64,000 bases of DNA from Acinetobacter tandoii DSM 14970 = CIP 107469 (GCF_000400735.1 NZ_KE007359.1:93271-157270), one strand, 5' to 3'; shown: positions 52,827 to 62,870, numbered from the stretch's first letter. Notes: generated from the letters alone by a model not told the origin. Translations and numbers: made by a program.

Positions 52827-54368
52827 TTATGGACGTAAATCGCGCGGACGAAAACCCATTACAATTAATCCGATCAGGTAAGCTATAACGCCCACTACAC
52901 ATAGGCCAATCACTTCTGCAACACGCATCCATTGTGACATAGTGCCATCATACCAAGTTAAACCATATGCCAAGGCAGCAATCATGACAATGTTGGCCAC
53001 AGCATATTGTAAAAACAGCTTTTTCCAATGTGGGCCAAAACGGAAAATATGGCGTTTATGCAAGTAGAAGTACAACATCCCCGCATTGACTAAGGCTGAG
53101 CCAGATGAGGCCATTGCCAACGCCATGTGTTCAGCATGCCAATCAATCAATTTAAAGAAACCAATAAATACCACGTTTAAAATGGCATTTGCTGCTACCG
53201 CCATTAAACCCACGCGTACTGGGGTTTTGGTATCTTGCTGAGCATAAAAACCGGGTGCAAAAACCTTAATCAGCATAAAAGCAATAACACCTGCACTCAT
53301 ACACTGTAAAGCCAGCGCTGTCATTTGTGTATCTTCTACAGTGAACTCACCCCGCTGGAACAAGGCTTGAATAATTGGTGTCGAAAGCATAAACAAAGCA
53401 ATACTGGCAGGAAGCCCAACCAACACAATAACCTTGGCAGCCCAATCCATCATGCCACGGAATTTATGTTGATCTTGCTCCGCATGTCGTGCTGACAACG
53501 ATGGTAAAATAACCGTCCCAATCGCCACACCAATCAGCCCCAACGGTAATTCTGTCATACGTTCCGCACTATACAGCCATGACACCGAACCATCCTGCAT
53601 AAAGGATGCCCAAATGGTATTCAGCAATAAATTAATCTGAGTGACTGAAACACCAAACAACGCTGGTAGCATCAACTTCATGATGCGGTCGACACCTTCG
53701 TGCTTAAAATCAACCTTCGGTGGAATTAATAAATTTTTGCGCCAAAGTTCTGGAATCTGAATCGCAAGCTGTAATACCCCCGCCACGACAACTGACCACC
53801 CCAAGGCCATAATCGGTTCAGCCATATACGGTGTAAGCCACCATGCTCCTGCAATCATTGCCACATTAAGCAGGACTGGCGAAAATGCTGGCGAAGCGAA
53901 TGAACCATAACTGTTCAAAATGCTACTGGCAAAGGCGGTCAGAGACATGAACATTAAATATGGAATCGTCAGGCGGAACATGCTGACCGCAAGATCAAAC
54001 TTCTCTGGATCGGCATGGAAACCAGGTGCATAGATATACAAAATTGCTGGTGCAGCCACCATCGCAATAAAGGTCAGCAAGGTCATGATCGTCAGCAAGC
54101 CGCCAAACACACGGCTAATCAGAATCTGGACTTCAGCATGTGCCTTACTGGTTTTATATTCAGTTAGTACAGGAATAAAGGCTTGTGAAAATGCCCCTTC
54201 TGCAAATAAGCGCCGAAAGAAATTGGGGATACGGAACGCAACCACAAATGTATCGAAATCCTTCCCTGCACCAAAGACATTGAGCAAGACGATATCGCGG
54301 ACCAATCCGAGTACGCGAGACAACATGGTCATTGCACTGACAATAAAGGTCGACCGCCAAAGCGCCAT
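52827..54368 (-). CDS. murJ: lipid II flippase MurJ (MviN)
   Basis: Moves the peptidoglycan precursor lipid II across the inner membrane. About 513 residues with some fourteen membrane segments. N-terminal FIVSAMTMLSRVLGLVRDIVL and NFFRRLFAEGAFSQAFIPVL are the family signatures, with the essential Arg residues of the cavity. Start: ATG at 54368 with GGGTGG upstream; an in-frame GTG 9 bases earlier is possible. mviN next to FKBP genes is the standard Acinetobacter K-locus flank. Confidence 0.95.
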   Translation of the reverse strand: MALWRSTFIVSAMTMLSRVLGLVRDIVLLNVFGAGKDFDTFVVAFRIPNFFRRLFAEGAFSQAFIPVLTEYKTSKAHAEVQILISRVFGGLLTIMTLLTFIAMVAAPAILYIYAPGFHADPEKFDLAVSMFRLTIPYLMFMSLTAFASSILNSYGSFASPAFSPVLLNVAMIAGAWWLTPYMAEPIMALGWSVVVAGVLQLAIQIPELWRKNLLIPPKVDFKHEGVDRIMKLMLPALFGVSVTQINLLLNTIWASFMQDGSVSWLYSAERMTELPLGLIGVAIGTVILPSLSARHAEQDQHKFRGMMDWAAKVIVLVGLPASIALFMLSTPIIQALFQRGEFTVEDTQMTALALQCMSAGVIAFMLIKVFAPGFYAQQDTKTPVRVGLMAVAANAILNVVFIGFFKLIDWHAEHMALAMASSGSALVNAGMLYFYLHKRHIFRFGPHWKKLFLQYAVANIVMIAALAYGLTWYDGTMSQWMRVAEVIGLCVVGVIAYLIGLIVMGFRPRDLRP

Positions 54369-54461
54369 CGTATCCACCCAATAAAAAAATTAGTCGCTAT
54401 TGTAATGAAACTTGTGAAAAAAATTCGTTGTTAAATGATTAAACTCAACGGAAATGTCTTT

Positions 54462-55037
54462 TTATTTTGCATTCTTAATCTGATGTACCAAGCTTCTGAA
54501 CTTCACCCAATCAAAGTAAGGACCTGGGTCCGTTTTACGCCCTGGTGCAATATCAGAGTGACCAGCCACATGCTGTTTTATCGTTGGATAAGCCTGTTGC
54601 AGACTCACCACGACTTGCGCCAAAACCTGATATTGCAGACTTTCAAAAGCACAGTCATCACTGCCTTCAAGTTCAATTCCGATAGAATAATCGTTACATT
54701 CCTGTTGCCCCAAATAGGATGAACGTCCAGCATGCCAAGCGCGTTGTGCTAAATTCACAAATTGCAGCACCTCGCCTGTACGCAGAATCAGCAGATGTGC
54801 TGAGACCTTCAGCTCTTGAATGGTTTCAAAATAAGGGTGTAGTGTTGCATCCAACTGGTTCTGGAAAAATTGCTGGATATACCCCCCTCCAAATTGCGAT
54901 GGTGGTAGGCTAATGTTGTGAATCACCACCAATTCAATTTTGGCCTCTGCTGGTCGCTGATTAAAATTCGGCGATGGAATTTGCTTCGCACCGATGAGTT
55001 GACCATCGACAACCTGAAAAGAGGGGAGCTGCTGCAT
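54462..55037 (-). CDS. ampD: 1,6-anhydro-N-acetylmuramyl-L-alanine amidase AmpD
   Basis: Cytoplasmic zinc amidase of peptidoglycan recycling, cutting the stem peptide from anhydro-MurNAc. 191 residues, amidase_2 fold. Zinc ligands are visible: His in VVIHNISLP, His and Asp in AGHSDIAPGRKTDPGP; SIGIELEGSD is also typical. No signal peptide, fitting AmpD rather than a periplasmic amidase. The recycling enzyme MupP is encoded 6 kb away. Confidence 0.93.
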   Translation of the reverse strand: MQQLPSFQVVDGQLIGAKQIPSPNFNQRPAEAKIELVVIHNISLPPSQFGGGYIQQFFQNQLDATLHPYFETIQELKVSAHLLILRTGEVLQFVNLAQRAWHAGRSSYLGQQECNDYSIGIELEGSDDCAFESLQYQVLAQVVVSLQQAYPTIKQHVAGHSDIAPGRKTDPGPYFDWVKFRSLVHQIKNAK

Positions 55038-55185
55038 AATCCATTCCTAACTATATTGAAGCTTTATTTATAACTCCATCATGCTAAAACTTTCATCATA
55101 AAATCTCAAATCTACGGCATAAACTATAAAGAACAATGTTAAGATAACGCGCAATTTTCATGGGTTAAAAAGACACGGAAAGACT

Positions 55186-56031
55186 ATGAGCATTTCTCCA
55201 ACGCTGCTTGAACAATCAATTCAAATCAATATTCAACAAGCACTCCAAGAAGACATTGGTGATGGGGATATTACGGCCTTATTAACCCCTGAAGATGAGC
55301 AAGCGACTGCGACCATCATTAGTCGTGAAGACATGATTCTCGCTGGTCAACCATGGGTAAATGCATTGATTCAGGCATTTGATGCTTCAGTTCAGGTGAC
55401 TTGGTTAAAACAAGACGGCGATAAAGTTGCAGCCAATGAAGCGTTTTTAAAACTCGCAGGTTCTGCACGCAGCTTACTTACGGTTGAGCGTCCTGCGCTG
55501 AACTTTGTTCAAACTTTATCGGCTGTCGCGACCAAAACTGCTGAATATGTCAAACAGCTTGATGGTTTAAACACCAAATTGCTCGATACTCGCAAAACCT
55601 TACCTGGTTTACGTATTGCGCAGAAATATGCCGTTGCAGTAGGCGGTGGGCAAAATCATCGCTTAGGCTTATTTGATGCATTCTTAATTAAAGAAAATCA
55701 TATTATGGCAGCAGGTGGTATTGCCGAAGCAATTGCCAAAGCCCATCAGATTGCACCAGGCAAACCTGTTGAAGTTGAAGTTGAAACTTGGGATGAACTC
55801 AATCAAGCGCTTGAAGCCAAGGCGGACATTGTGATGCTGGATAATTTTAGTCAGCAACAAATGATTGATGCTGTTCAACATGTCGCAGGCCGTTGCAAAT
55901 TAGAAGCCTCGGGTAACATCACCATTGATAATTTACGCCAAGTTGCCACGACTGGCGTTGACTATATTTCAATGGGTGTATTGACCAAAGATGTCAAAGC
56001 AATTGATTTATCGATGCGATTTAATGGCTAA
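55186..56031 (+). CDS. nadC: nicotinate-nucleotide pyrophosphorylase (quinolinate phosphoribosyltransferase)
   Basis: De novo NAD synthesis: quinolinate and PRPP give nicotinate mononucleotide, CO2 and pyrophosphate. 281 residues. EDIGDGDITALL at the N-terminus, RPALNFVQTLSAVAT, the substrate-binding LDTRKTLPGLR, KYAVAVGGGQNHRLGL, KENHI and EVEVETWDEL are all present. Divergent from ampD. A hairpin terminator follows. Confidence 0.97.
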   Translation: MSISPTLLEQSIQINIQQALQEDIGDGDITALLTPEDEQATATIISREDMILAGQPWVNALIQAFDASVQVTWLKQDGDKVAANEAFLKLAGSARSLLTVERPALNFVQTLSAVATKTAEYVKQLDGLNTKLLDTRKTLPGLRIAQKYAVAVGGGQNHRLGLFDAFLIKENHIMAAGGIAEAIAKAHQIAPGKPVEVEVETWDELNQALEAKADIVMLDNFSQQQMIDAVQHVAGRCKLEASGNITIDNLRQVATTGVDYISMGVLTKDVKAIDLSMRFNG

Positions 56032-56045
56032 TGATTGATCCGATT

Positions 56046-56079
56046 TTGGTGATCACTGTTCAGGCTGATCACCAATTTT
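56046..56079 (+). terminator. terminator after nadC
   Basis: TTGGTGATCA (56046-56055) and TGATCACCAA (56066-56075) are perfect complements with a 10-nt loop, followed by TTTT. Confidence 0.75.
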
Positions 56080-56159
56080 GAATCTATATAAAGTGCATTG
56101 AAAATAATCTTGAAAGTTCTATAATTCCGAACTGCCTTTCTCCTCCCTCAACATATGTT

Positions 56160-57929
56160 ATGAATATCTGGAAACAGCAACTTTTATTTTTGCTGATTGC
56201 CCTCGTGTCTGTGGCTTTTTTCTGCCTTTATCCAGCCCTTCCTCGTATCCTGAATAATCCTGAGCAATATTTTCAGCTGAATGGCGCAAAAATCGTCATC
56301 TCGGTGCTGATTAATTATGCCCTGATTTCCTTTATTTACTTGTTGTTCAGAAAAACCTTTATTACCATTTTTTTTAGTCAGTTTATTTTTTTATTGATTA
56401 AAGAAACCTTTGTTGTTGCACCTTGGTTACTTAAATTTTCAGTACTCTCAGGGGTTGCTGTATGTATCACCCTCATAGTCTTTCTCTACCGTAAAGAACA
56501 ACTTGAGAAAAAGCGGTTGTTTTTATCAAATGCATTATTATCCCTTTGTAGTTTGGGCGTTTTAATTAGCGCAAATTTCAGCAATAACTTTAGCCAGTTA
56601 TGTCAACAAAACCAACTCGGCTGGCTATGTGAATACCGACAAGCCTTTCCTAATACCAAAGGTGATTGGATTGGTGATCATCTCACCATTCAAAAAATTG
56701 GTTTTATTCCCTTCTTTTTTTCAAAGTCGATGGATAGCCTAAATACTCGATTGTTTAATACCGAAAATATTCCCGAAGCGACCATCAAAGCCCTATATAC
56801 ACCTTATAGCACGACCATGCCTGTGCTTAAGCCTGAGCAACAGCCCAATATTGTGATGATCATGAGCGAGGCACATTGGGATGCACGTCAATTGGGTAAA
56901 AATATTCCCCAAAACATCACCCCAACACTCGATCGCTATCAAACTTCGAGTTTACTTTCACCAAGTTTTGGTGGCGGTACTGCCAATGTGGAGTTTGAAG
57001 TCCTGACCAGTTTGAATATCTACTTAAATCATAATGAATTGATGTATGTGTCCAAACTGAAACGCCCCACCTATTCTCTAGCCACTTATTTGAATAGTTT
57101 GGGTTACGACACCACGGCCATGCACAATAGTGGTAAGTTTTTTTACAACCGCAACTCGGTTTATCAAAACTTAGGTTTCAATCGCTTTACTTCGCTGGAA
57201 AATATGACCAGTGCACAAGATCGTGCCAAATATATCAATCAGGCGGGTTGGGCAAACGATGATTTACTCTATCAATCTATTCGCAACCAACTGAAACACA
57301 CTGAACAACCGCAGTTTATCTATGCCATTACCGTCGAAAATCACTTTAACTACAATGATGATCGCTATGGTATGGATCATTTCAACATTAATCAGCCAGA
57401 ATTGAGTGAAAGTTCCAAACGTCAACTGAATACCTATCTGACTGGCTTACAACGTGCGGATCAACATGTTGAAAAGTTGCTGCAAGATTTAAAACAGCAG
57501 AAACGCCCAACCATTGTGATTTTCTTTGGTGATCATTTGCCGAATTTAGGTCAGGTTTATGATGACTTCCATTTCTTCGCTTCCGCGCAAGAAAAAGCAG
57601 AAAAGAAAGATGTGAAGTTTTTCAGTACACCTCTCGCTGTCTGGAGTAACTACCCAATTGATCGCAGTCTTTTCCAGCAAAAAAATATTGCAGCACATTT
57701 TCTTGCTCCTAAGGTGCTGACAGCAGCTCAATTGCCTCTGCCCCCTTATTACCAATTTATTCAGGCTGTAAATGCCTGTTATAGTGCCATTCATCAAACT
57801 GGGGTAGAGCTAAAACCTGAATGTAAATATCCGCATCCACAGTTGTTAAATCAATACAAAGATTTAAATATGGATGTGTTGAATGGGAAGAATCATAGCT
57901 ATCAACTGCTGACTCAAAAGGCACCGTAA
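56160..57929 (+). CDS. LTA synthase-like sulfatase-fold membrane protein
   Basis: 589 residues. About four or five N-terminal membrane segments (residues 1-145) are followed by a periplasmic alkaline-phosphatase/sulfatase-fold domain. It has NIVMIMSEAHWD (first metal Asp/Glu region), the nucleophile Thr in FGGGTANVEFEVLTSLN, the substrate-side HNSGKFFYNR and the metal site VIFFGDHLPNLG. This layout is that of the LtaS/OpgB/EptA superfamily, which moves phosphoglycerol or phosphoethanolamine onto lipids or glycans. In a Gram-negative the likeliest job is modification of an envelope glycan, but donor and acceptor are unknown. It stands alone, with its own upstream region after the nadC terminator. 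Confidence 0.82.
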   Translation: MNIWKQQLLFLLIALVSVAFFCLYPALPRILNNPEQYFQLNGAKIVISVLINYALISFIYLLFRKTFITIFFSQFIFLLIKETFVVAPWLLKFSVLSGVAVCITLIVFLYRKEQLEKKRLFLSNALLSLCSLGVLISANFSNNFSQLCQQNQLGWLCEYRQAFPNTKGDWIGDHLTIQKIGFIPFFFSKSMDSLNTRLFNTENIPEATIKALYTPYSTTMPVLKPEQQPNIVMIMSEAHWDARQLGKNIPQNITPTLDRYQTSSLLSPSFGGGTANVEFEVLTSLNIYLNHNELMYVSKLKRPTYSLATYLNSLGYDTTAMHNSGKFFYNRNSVYQNLGFNRFTSLENMTSAQDRAKYINQAGWANDDLLYQSIRNQLKHTEQPQFIYAITVENHFNYNDDRYGMDHFNINQPELSESSKRQLNTYLTGLQRADQHVEKLLQDLKQQKRPTIVIFFGDHLPNLGQVYDDFHFFASAQEKAEKKDVKFFSTPLAVWSNYPIDRSLFQQKNIAAHFLAPKVLTAAQLPLPPYYQFIQAVNACYSAIHQTGVELKPECKYPHPQLLNQYKDLNMDVLNGKNHSYQLLTQKAP

Positions 57930-57933
57930 GTTT

Positions 57934-58095
57934 TTATGATGCTGTTGAATCTTTTGACGTTTGCTGATCTTGTTGTGAGGGATGAATCGTTTGATCCCAA
58001 GCAGAAGCCGTTTGTTTTAATTCAGTCGGGCGTGGATCACACGCCATGAGTGCAAAGGTCACCACTGCACAAAACAGGATAAAAAATTGAGCCAT
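57934..58095 (-). CDS. small lipoprotein-like protein of unknown function
   Basis: 53 residues from the ATG at 58095 (63 if the upstream ATG at 58125 is used). One hydrophobic segment (AQFFILFCAVVTFALMAC) ends in a Cys with a plausible lipobox, LMAC, then a Pro/Thr/Gln-rich hydrophilic tail. It is too small for a family call. It is convergent with the LTA-synthase-like gene and upstream, on the same strand, of nothing close. Reality is supported by the signal-like start only. Confidence 0.5.
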   Translation of the reverse strand: MAQFFILFCAVVTFALMACDPRPTELKQTASAWDQTIHPSQQDQQTSKDSTAS

Positions 58096-58202
58096 AAATC
58101 CATGCTCCAATAAAATGAATGGCATGGAGTTTACATCGCGATCATGGGTATAAAATTAAGTGCATGTTATGGATTGAGCTTGATTTGATTAGGTTTTGTA
58201 AT

Positions 58203-58230
58203 AAAAAAGCACCCATCTAGGTGCTTTTTT
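58203..58230. terminator. terminator after rph
   Basis: AAAAAAGCACC (58203-58213) and GGTGCTTTTTT (58220-58230) form an 11-bp stem, with T-runs on both strands. Confidence 0.88.
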
Positions 58231-58251
58231 ATTTTCCAAAGATCAGACGTA

Positions 58252-58968
58252 TTACCAACCCAAAGCTTCTTGCTGCTTCTGGATCAAGGCTTGAATACCT
58301 TGTTCAGCCATTTCTAACATCGCATTGGTTTGAGCACGGGTAAATGGTTTATCTTCCGCAGTACCTTGAATTTCAATAAACTCACCTGCTTGCGTCATGA
58401 CAACATTCAAGTCGGTCTGACAATTTGAATCTTCTTCATAACATAAGTCCAATAAGACCTCATCCTTGAAGATACCAACAGAAATAGCTGCGACCAAACC
58501 TTTTAATGGATCATGCTTAATTTTCTTTTGTTCAAGCAAAACATTCATGGCATCCACTAATGCAACTGCTGCACCTGTAATTGCAGCAGTACGTGTGCCA
58601 CCATCAGCTTGAATCACATCACAGTCGATAGTAATGGTGTTTTCACCCAGTTTTTTCAGGTCCACCATGGCACGTAAACTACGGCCAATCAAACGCTGGA
58701 TTTCTTGAGTACGTCCAGATTGTTTACCACGCGCCGCTTCACGGTCACTACGGGTATGCGTTGAACGTGGCAACATTCCGTATTCTGCGGTTACCCAGCC
58801 TTGTCCTTTGCCTTTCAGGAAACGGGGTACAGAATTATCAATACTGGCGGTACATAGCACTTTGGTATGGCCAAATTCAACCAGCACAGAACCTTCAGCA
58901 TAACGTGTGTAATTGCGGGTAATTTTTACATCACGTAATTGATCTAGAGTACGTTGGTCGATACGCAT
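58252..58968 (-). CDS. rph: ribonuclease PH
   Basis: Phosphorolytic 3' exoribonuclease for tRNA 3' maturation. 238 residues, the usual length, so not truncated as in E. coli K-12. Motifs: [55 protein letters not shown] with the phosphate-binding Arg, and [11 protein letters not shown]. Divergent from the TetR gene, with 193 bases between. Confidence 0.96.
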   Translation of the reverse strand: MRIDQRTLDQLRDVKITRNYTRYAEGSVLVEFGHTKVLCTASIDNSVPRFLKGKGQGWVTAEYGMLPRSTHTRSDREAARGKQSGRTQEIQRLIGRSLRAMVDLKKLGENTITIDCDVIQADGGTRTAAITGAAVALVDAMNVLLEQKKIKHDPLKGLVAAISVGIFKDEVLLDLCYEEDSNCQTDLNVVMTQAGEFIEIQGTAEDKPFTRAQTNAMLEMAEQGIQALIQKQQEALGW

Positions 58969-59161
58969 AATTCGCCTTTAATATTGCCAGAAATTCGTTG
59001 CGCACAAGTATAGCAGATGCAATCTCGTCAAATGGTATATCCACAACCCTGTCATGAAAAAACTCAAGGCAATAACATGACACCGCTTTTAGCACCAAAT
59101 TACTGCTGTTTTTCTGGTCAAAAAATTTGTTAAACTCCAGCAAAGCCATTCGAGAGTCCTT

Positions 59162-59788
59162 ATGTCTATACGAGATGAACGTAAACAACAAAGCCGCCAA
59201 GCGCTGTTGGATGCCGTCTTAAGTTTAAGTTCATCGGGAATGTCTTTTAGTAGTATGAGCCTACGCGAAATTACTCGCCTTGTCGGTTTAGTGCCAACCG
59301 CGTTTTACCGCCATTTCTTAGATAAAAATCAGCTTGGTTTAGAATTAATTGACCAGATCGCCCTACAACATAAACGAGTCTTGCATGAACTCAAATTAGC
59401 CTCCTTACTACAACAACCTAGGAATATCGAGCCCCGTTTGGATCAATTCTTTACCGCGGTACAACAGCATCCCGAATGGTGGATTTTTATTAGTGCTGAA
59501 CGTTGGGGAGGCAATGCTTTATTGCGTTATGCCATTGCCCGAGAAATTGAATATCTCATTGAAGATTTAACTGATGAGTTGAGTGAAGTCGAACCAACTT
59601 ATGCCTTGAATGACCTTCAGGTATTGTCCAACTTACTGATTAATTCATCTTTTAACTGGGCCATGTCTTGGATTAATTTCATGGTCGCAACAGACAATCT
59701 GCAGCAGCTACAACAACGCCAGCATTTTAAAGCTCAAACCATTGAACAAATTGAACTGCTCTTTCGAGGAATCATTCATAAGAAATAA
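59162..59788 (+). CDS. TetR-family transcriptional regulator, FabR-like
   Basis: 208 residues. The N-terminal helix-turn-helix (about 1-50) reads MSLREITRLVGLVPTAFYRHFLDKNQLGLELIDQ in part (SLREITRLVGLVPTAFYRHF), very like the DNA-binding domain of E. coli FabR, repressor of unsaturated fatty-acid synthesis. The helical C-terminal domain (RYAIAREIEYLIEDL) also resembles FabR. A fatty-acid role is inferred from this resemblance only; no fab gene is adjacent. Upstream sequence is shared with rph. Confidence 0.82.
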   Translation: MSIRDERKQQSRQALLDAVLSLSSSGMSFSSMSLREITRLVGLVPTAFYRHFLDKNQLGLELIDQIALQHKRVLHELKLASLLQQPRNIEPRLDQFFTAVQQHPEWWIFISAERWGGNALLRYAIAREIEYLIEDLTDELSEVEPTYALNDLQVLSNLLINSSFNWAMSWINFMVATDNLQQLQQRQHFKAQTIEQIELLFRGIIHKK

Positions 59789-59824
59789 AAGCTTTTGCCT
59801 ATCCTTAACCTCGAAAATCTCTCA

Positions 59825-59854
59825 TAAAAAACCTGCATCGTTGCAGGTTTTTTT
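59825..59854. terminator. bidirectional terminator between the TetR gene and dsbA
   Basis: AAAAAACCTGCA-TCGT-TGCAGGTTTTTT forms a strong stem with T-runs on both strands between convergent genes. Confidence 0.9.
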
Positions 59855-59867
59855 AACACTTCACAAA

Positions 59868-60485
59868 TTATTTGGCTTTACGCTCTTTCTCAACCAAGTA
59901 GCTCACGACTTGGGTCACTTTGGCATCTTCACCTTGTACCACATATTTACCATTCACCACGACCGCAGGTACACCTGTTAACTGATACTGTTTTGCCAGT
60001 TGATTGGCTTGTGCGACTTTAGAGGTAATCATGAATGAGTTAAACATGCTGTTAAATTTAGCTTCAGGTACACCATATTTGGTAAAGAATTTCGCCTGAG
60101 ATTGCTGATCAAAAATTTGCTGACCATTCACATGGATCGCATGAAACAAAGGTAAATGGGTCTTCTGACGCACACCTAAGGCTTCAGAAACATAGTAACC
60201 ACGTGCACCTTGTTCCCACACTGGGTTCATTGCAGCTGGAGTACGCACAAAACGCACATCTTTTGGAATATTTTTTAGCCAAGTCTGCATATGCGGTTCT
60301 AACTTAAAGCAATGTGGGCAACCATACCAAAAGAATTCACGCACTTCGATTTTTCCTGGCACTTCAACTTTGCCTGGGTTGGCGACTACGGTGTAGTCCT
60401 TACCTGCAACAAAATTCGCTGCCATAACACTACCAGAAAATGCAAATACGGCCGTTGCAAGGCTACCCAAAAGGAATTTTTTCAT
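59868..60485 (-). CDS. dsbA: periplasmic thiol:disulfide oxidoreductase DsbA
   Basis: Introduces disulfide bonds in exported proteins. 205 residues. Signal peptide MKKFLLGSLATAVFAFSGSVMA, then a thioredoxin fold with the inserted helical domain. Active site Cys56-Pro-His-Cys59 in FFWYGCPHCFKLE; cis-Pro loop in LTGVPAVVVNG. The CPHC dipeptide is the classical DsbA form. Confidence 0.96.
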   Translation of the reverse strand: MKKFLLGSLATAVFAFSGSVMAANFVAGKDYTVVANPGKVEVPGKIEVREFFWYGCPHCFKLEPHMQTWLKNIPKDVRFVRTPAAMNPVWEQGARGYYVSEALGVRQKTHLPLFHAIHVNGQQIFDQQSQAKFFTKYGVPEAKFNSMFNSFMITSKVAQANQLAKQYQLTGVPAVVVNGKYVVQGEDAKVTQVVSYLVEKERKAK

Positions 60486-60662
60486 TGCGTTTGTTGTCCT
60501 CTAAATCATTATGATGAGCTTATGCGAAAACTATAAAACAATTTAGTCGATTTCGTTTTCCTTCTGTGAACTTTTTTACTGCTTTTATCGCTTTTTTTAG
60601 AATTAACGCTACACTAGCCATATTGATCTTTATACCAAAACAACTTGATTGAGGTGGCGCAA

Positions 60663-61379
60663 ATGTCGCAATTAAATGTTGATCCGCAAGAAATTGCCAA
60701 ATTTGAAGCCTTCGCTGCTATATGGTGGGATCAGCATTCTGAATTCCGACCACTCCATCAAATTAACCCGCTACGCCTCAATTGGATTGATGAGCATGCC
60801 AATGGTCTTGCGGGGAAAAAAGTGCTTGATGTTGGCTGTGGTGGCGGCATCTTGGCAGAAAGCATGGCACGCCGTGGTGCAAATGTGCTGGGCATTGATA
60901 TGGGTGTAGCACCACTCAATGTCGCACGAATTCATGCAGAACAAGAAGGCGTACAAAATATCGAATATCGCCAAATTCCAGTTGAAGAATTAGCCAAAGA
61001 ACAAGCAGGTCAATACGACGTGGTGACCTGTATGGAAATGCTGGAACACGTGCCAGACCCTGCTTCCATTATTCAAGCCTGCCAAACCCTAGTAAAGCCT
61101 GGGGGGCATGTCTTTTTCTCGACCATTAACCGTAATCCTAAGGCCTATTTATTCGCGATTATTGGTGCAGAATATATTTTAAGAATGTTGGCCAAAGGCA
61201 CACATGATTATCATAAATTTATTAAGCCATCGGAATTGGCGCATGATATTCGTCAAGCAGGACTTAACCTGAAAGACATGACAGGATTACATTATAATCC
61301 GCTGACGAAACGCTACTGGTTGGCGCCGAATGTCGATGTGAACTACATGGTCTACACTGTAAAAGCAGGTGCAGAATGA
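60663..61379 (+). CDS. ubiG: ubiquinone biosynthesis O-methyltransferase
   Basis: SAM-dependent methyltransferase for both O-methylations in ubiquinone synthesis. About 238 residues. N-terminal [23 protein letters not shown] is typical of UbiG; SAM site [31 protein letters not shown]. Start: ATG 60663 with GAGGTGG upstream; the in-frame start 18 bases earlier is less likely. Stop overlaps the mupP start (ATGA). Confidence 0.96.
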   Translation: MSQLNVDPQEIAKFEAFAAIWWDQHSEFRPLHQINPLRLNWIDEHANGLAGKKVLDVGCGGGILAESMARRGANVLGIDMGVAPLNVARIHAEQEGVQNIEYRQIPVEELAKEQAGQYDVVTCMEMLEHVPDPASIIQACQTLVKPGGHVFFSTINRNPKAYLFAIIGAEYILRMLAKGTHDYHKFIKPSELAHDIRQAGLNLKDMTGLHYNPLTKRYWLAPNVDVNYMVYTVKAGAE

Positions 61380-62065
61380 AAGCCGTTCTGTTCGATTTAG
61401 ATGGTACCTTAATTGATACCGCTGCGGACTTTATTCGCATTATTCAAGACATGTGCCGTGAAGAAGGTCGTGCAATAGTTGATGCCGAACTGATTCGTAC
61501 TCAAGTGTCTGAAGGTGCTCGGGCGATGGTCAAACTGGTCTATCCAGAACTTGAAGTCGATGACCCTATTTTTCTGGCACACCGTCAACGCTTTCTAGAC
61601 TTGTACGGCGCTGAGATTGCAGTAGACACCGACCTGTTCGCAGGCATGTATCCCTTATTGGAACAATTGGAACAGCAGAATATTCCTTGGGGGATTGTCA
61701 CCAACAAGCCTCGCGGACTCAGCGAGTCTTTACTGACTGCGCTGAATCTGACCGAACGTTGTGCAGTATTGGTTTGTCCTGAAGATGTCAGTAAAACTAA
61801 GCCTGATCCTGAACCGATGTATCTCGCAGCACAACAATTGCAACTGCCTGCAGAACAATGTATTTATGTCGGTGATCATCCGCGTGATATCGATGCAGGT
61901 CGCAACGCTCAGATGTATACCATCTTGGCGGCGTATGGTTATTTACCATTGGCGCACAAAGATGACCTCGCGGCATGGCAGGCGAATTGTATTGTGAATA
62001 CTGTGACCGAATTACAACACGTGATTCAACAAAAACTCACGCTCAACAGTGCTATAAATACATAA
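61376..62065 (+). CDS. mupP: HAD-family phosphatase, probable N-acetylmuramic acid 6-phosphate phosphatase MupP
   Basis: 229 residues with the HAD motifs: nucleophile Asp in [11 protein letters not shown], Thr in GIVTNKPR, Lys in SKTKPDPEP and acidic motif [11 protein letters not shown]. By sequence alone it would be called phosphoglycolate phosphatase (gph). Context favours MupP: in Pseudomonas the MurNAc-6-P phosphatase gene lies between ubiG and a yciK-type gene, exactly as here. MupP feeds the AmgK-MurU recycling route, which bypasses de novo UDP-MurNAc synthesis. Overlaps ubiG by 4 bases. Confidence 0.85.
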   Translation: MKAVLFDLDGTLIDTAADFIRIIQDMCREEGRAIVDAELIRTQVSEGARAMVKLVYPELEVDDPIFLAHRQRFLDLYGAEIAVDTDLFAGMYPLLEQLEQQNIPWGIVTNKPRGLSESLLTALNLTERCAVLVCPEDVSKTKPDPEPMYLAAQQLQLPAEQCIYVGDHPRDIDAGRNAQMYTILAAYGYLPLAHKDDLAAWQANCIVNTVTELQHVIQQKLTLNSAINT

Positions 62066-62098
62066 ACTTGATGAAGTAAAAATAAGAAGGAGGTGACC

Positions 62099-62845
62099 AT
62101 GAAATATTCTGAATATCAGCCTCGCCCTGATCTACTTAAAGATCGCATCATTTTAATTACTGGGGCTGGTGATGGCATTGGTCGTGCGGCTGCACTCAGT
62201 TATGCCTTACATGGAGCAACTGTAGTCTTGCATGGTCGTACCTTAAACAAACTAGAAGTCATTTATGATGAAATTGAAAGTTTGGGTGCGCCACAACCTG
62301 CAATTTTGCCGCTGCAATTGTCTAGTGCTTCACCGCGCGATTATGAATTGTTGTACGACACTTTAGAAAAACAGTTTGGTCGTCTGGATGGCATTTTGCA
62401 CAATGCAGGCATTTTAGGTGAACGTACCGAGCTTGAACATTATCCGATTGATGTATGGGATGATGTCATGGCTGTTAACCTGCGTGCACCCTTCATTTTG
62501 ACCCAAGAACTATTACCTCTGCTGCAAAGATCTGAGCATGCCTCTGTCGTGTTTGCAAGTTCTGGAGTTGGACGTCAGGTTCGAGAAAAATGGGGAGCTT
62601 ATTCGGTGTCTAAAGTCGCGATTGAAGCGGTAAGTCAATTGTTTGCCAAAGAAAATCAGCATCCCAATGTCCGCTTTAATTGTATTAACCCTGGTGCAAC
62701 ACGTACAGCGATGCGCGCCAAAGCCTATCCAGATGAAGACCCAAAAACTTTGGCAACGCCAGAATCGATTATGCCAGCGTACTTATATTTAATGGGCGAT
62801 GATAGTCTGCACCTCAGTGGACAAAGCATTGATGCTCAAGATTAA
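62099..62845 (+). CDS. yciK: YciK-family short-chain dehydrogenase/reductase
   Basis: About 248 residues. NAD(P) loop ITGAGDGIGRAAAL, HNAGILGE, catalytic Ser in VFASSGVG and YxxxK in WGAYSVSKVAIEA. The E. coli homologue YciK has no firmly assigned substrate. Start: ATG 62099 with a near-perfect ribosome site AAGGAGG; a GTG two codons upstream overlaps that site. 33 bases after mupP. Confidence 0.9.
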   Translation: MKYSEYQPRPDLLKDRIILITGAGDGIGRAAALSYALHGATVVLHGRTLNKLEVIYDEIESLGAPQPAILPLQLSSASPRDYELLYDTLEKQFGRLDGILHNAGILGERTELEHYPIDVWDDVMAVNLRAPFILTQELLPLLQRSEHASVVFASSGVGRQVREKWGAYSVSKVAIEAVSQLFAKENQHPNVRFNCINPGATRTAMRAKAYPDEDPKTLATPESIMPAYLYLMGDDSLHLSGQSIDAQD

Positions 62846-62870
62846 TCTCTTGACCGTTTAAGTCTAAACT

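Noticed and set aside
58931..59200. Minus-strand frame across the rph-TetR intergenic region
   Set aside because: It overlaps the starts of both real genes, has no ribosome site and no domain; the region is a divergent promoter.
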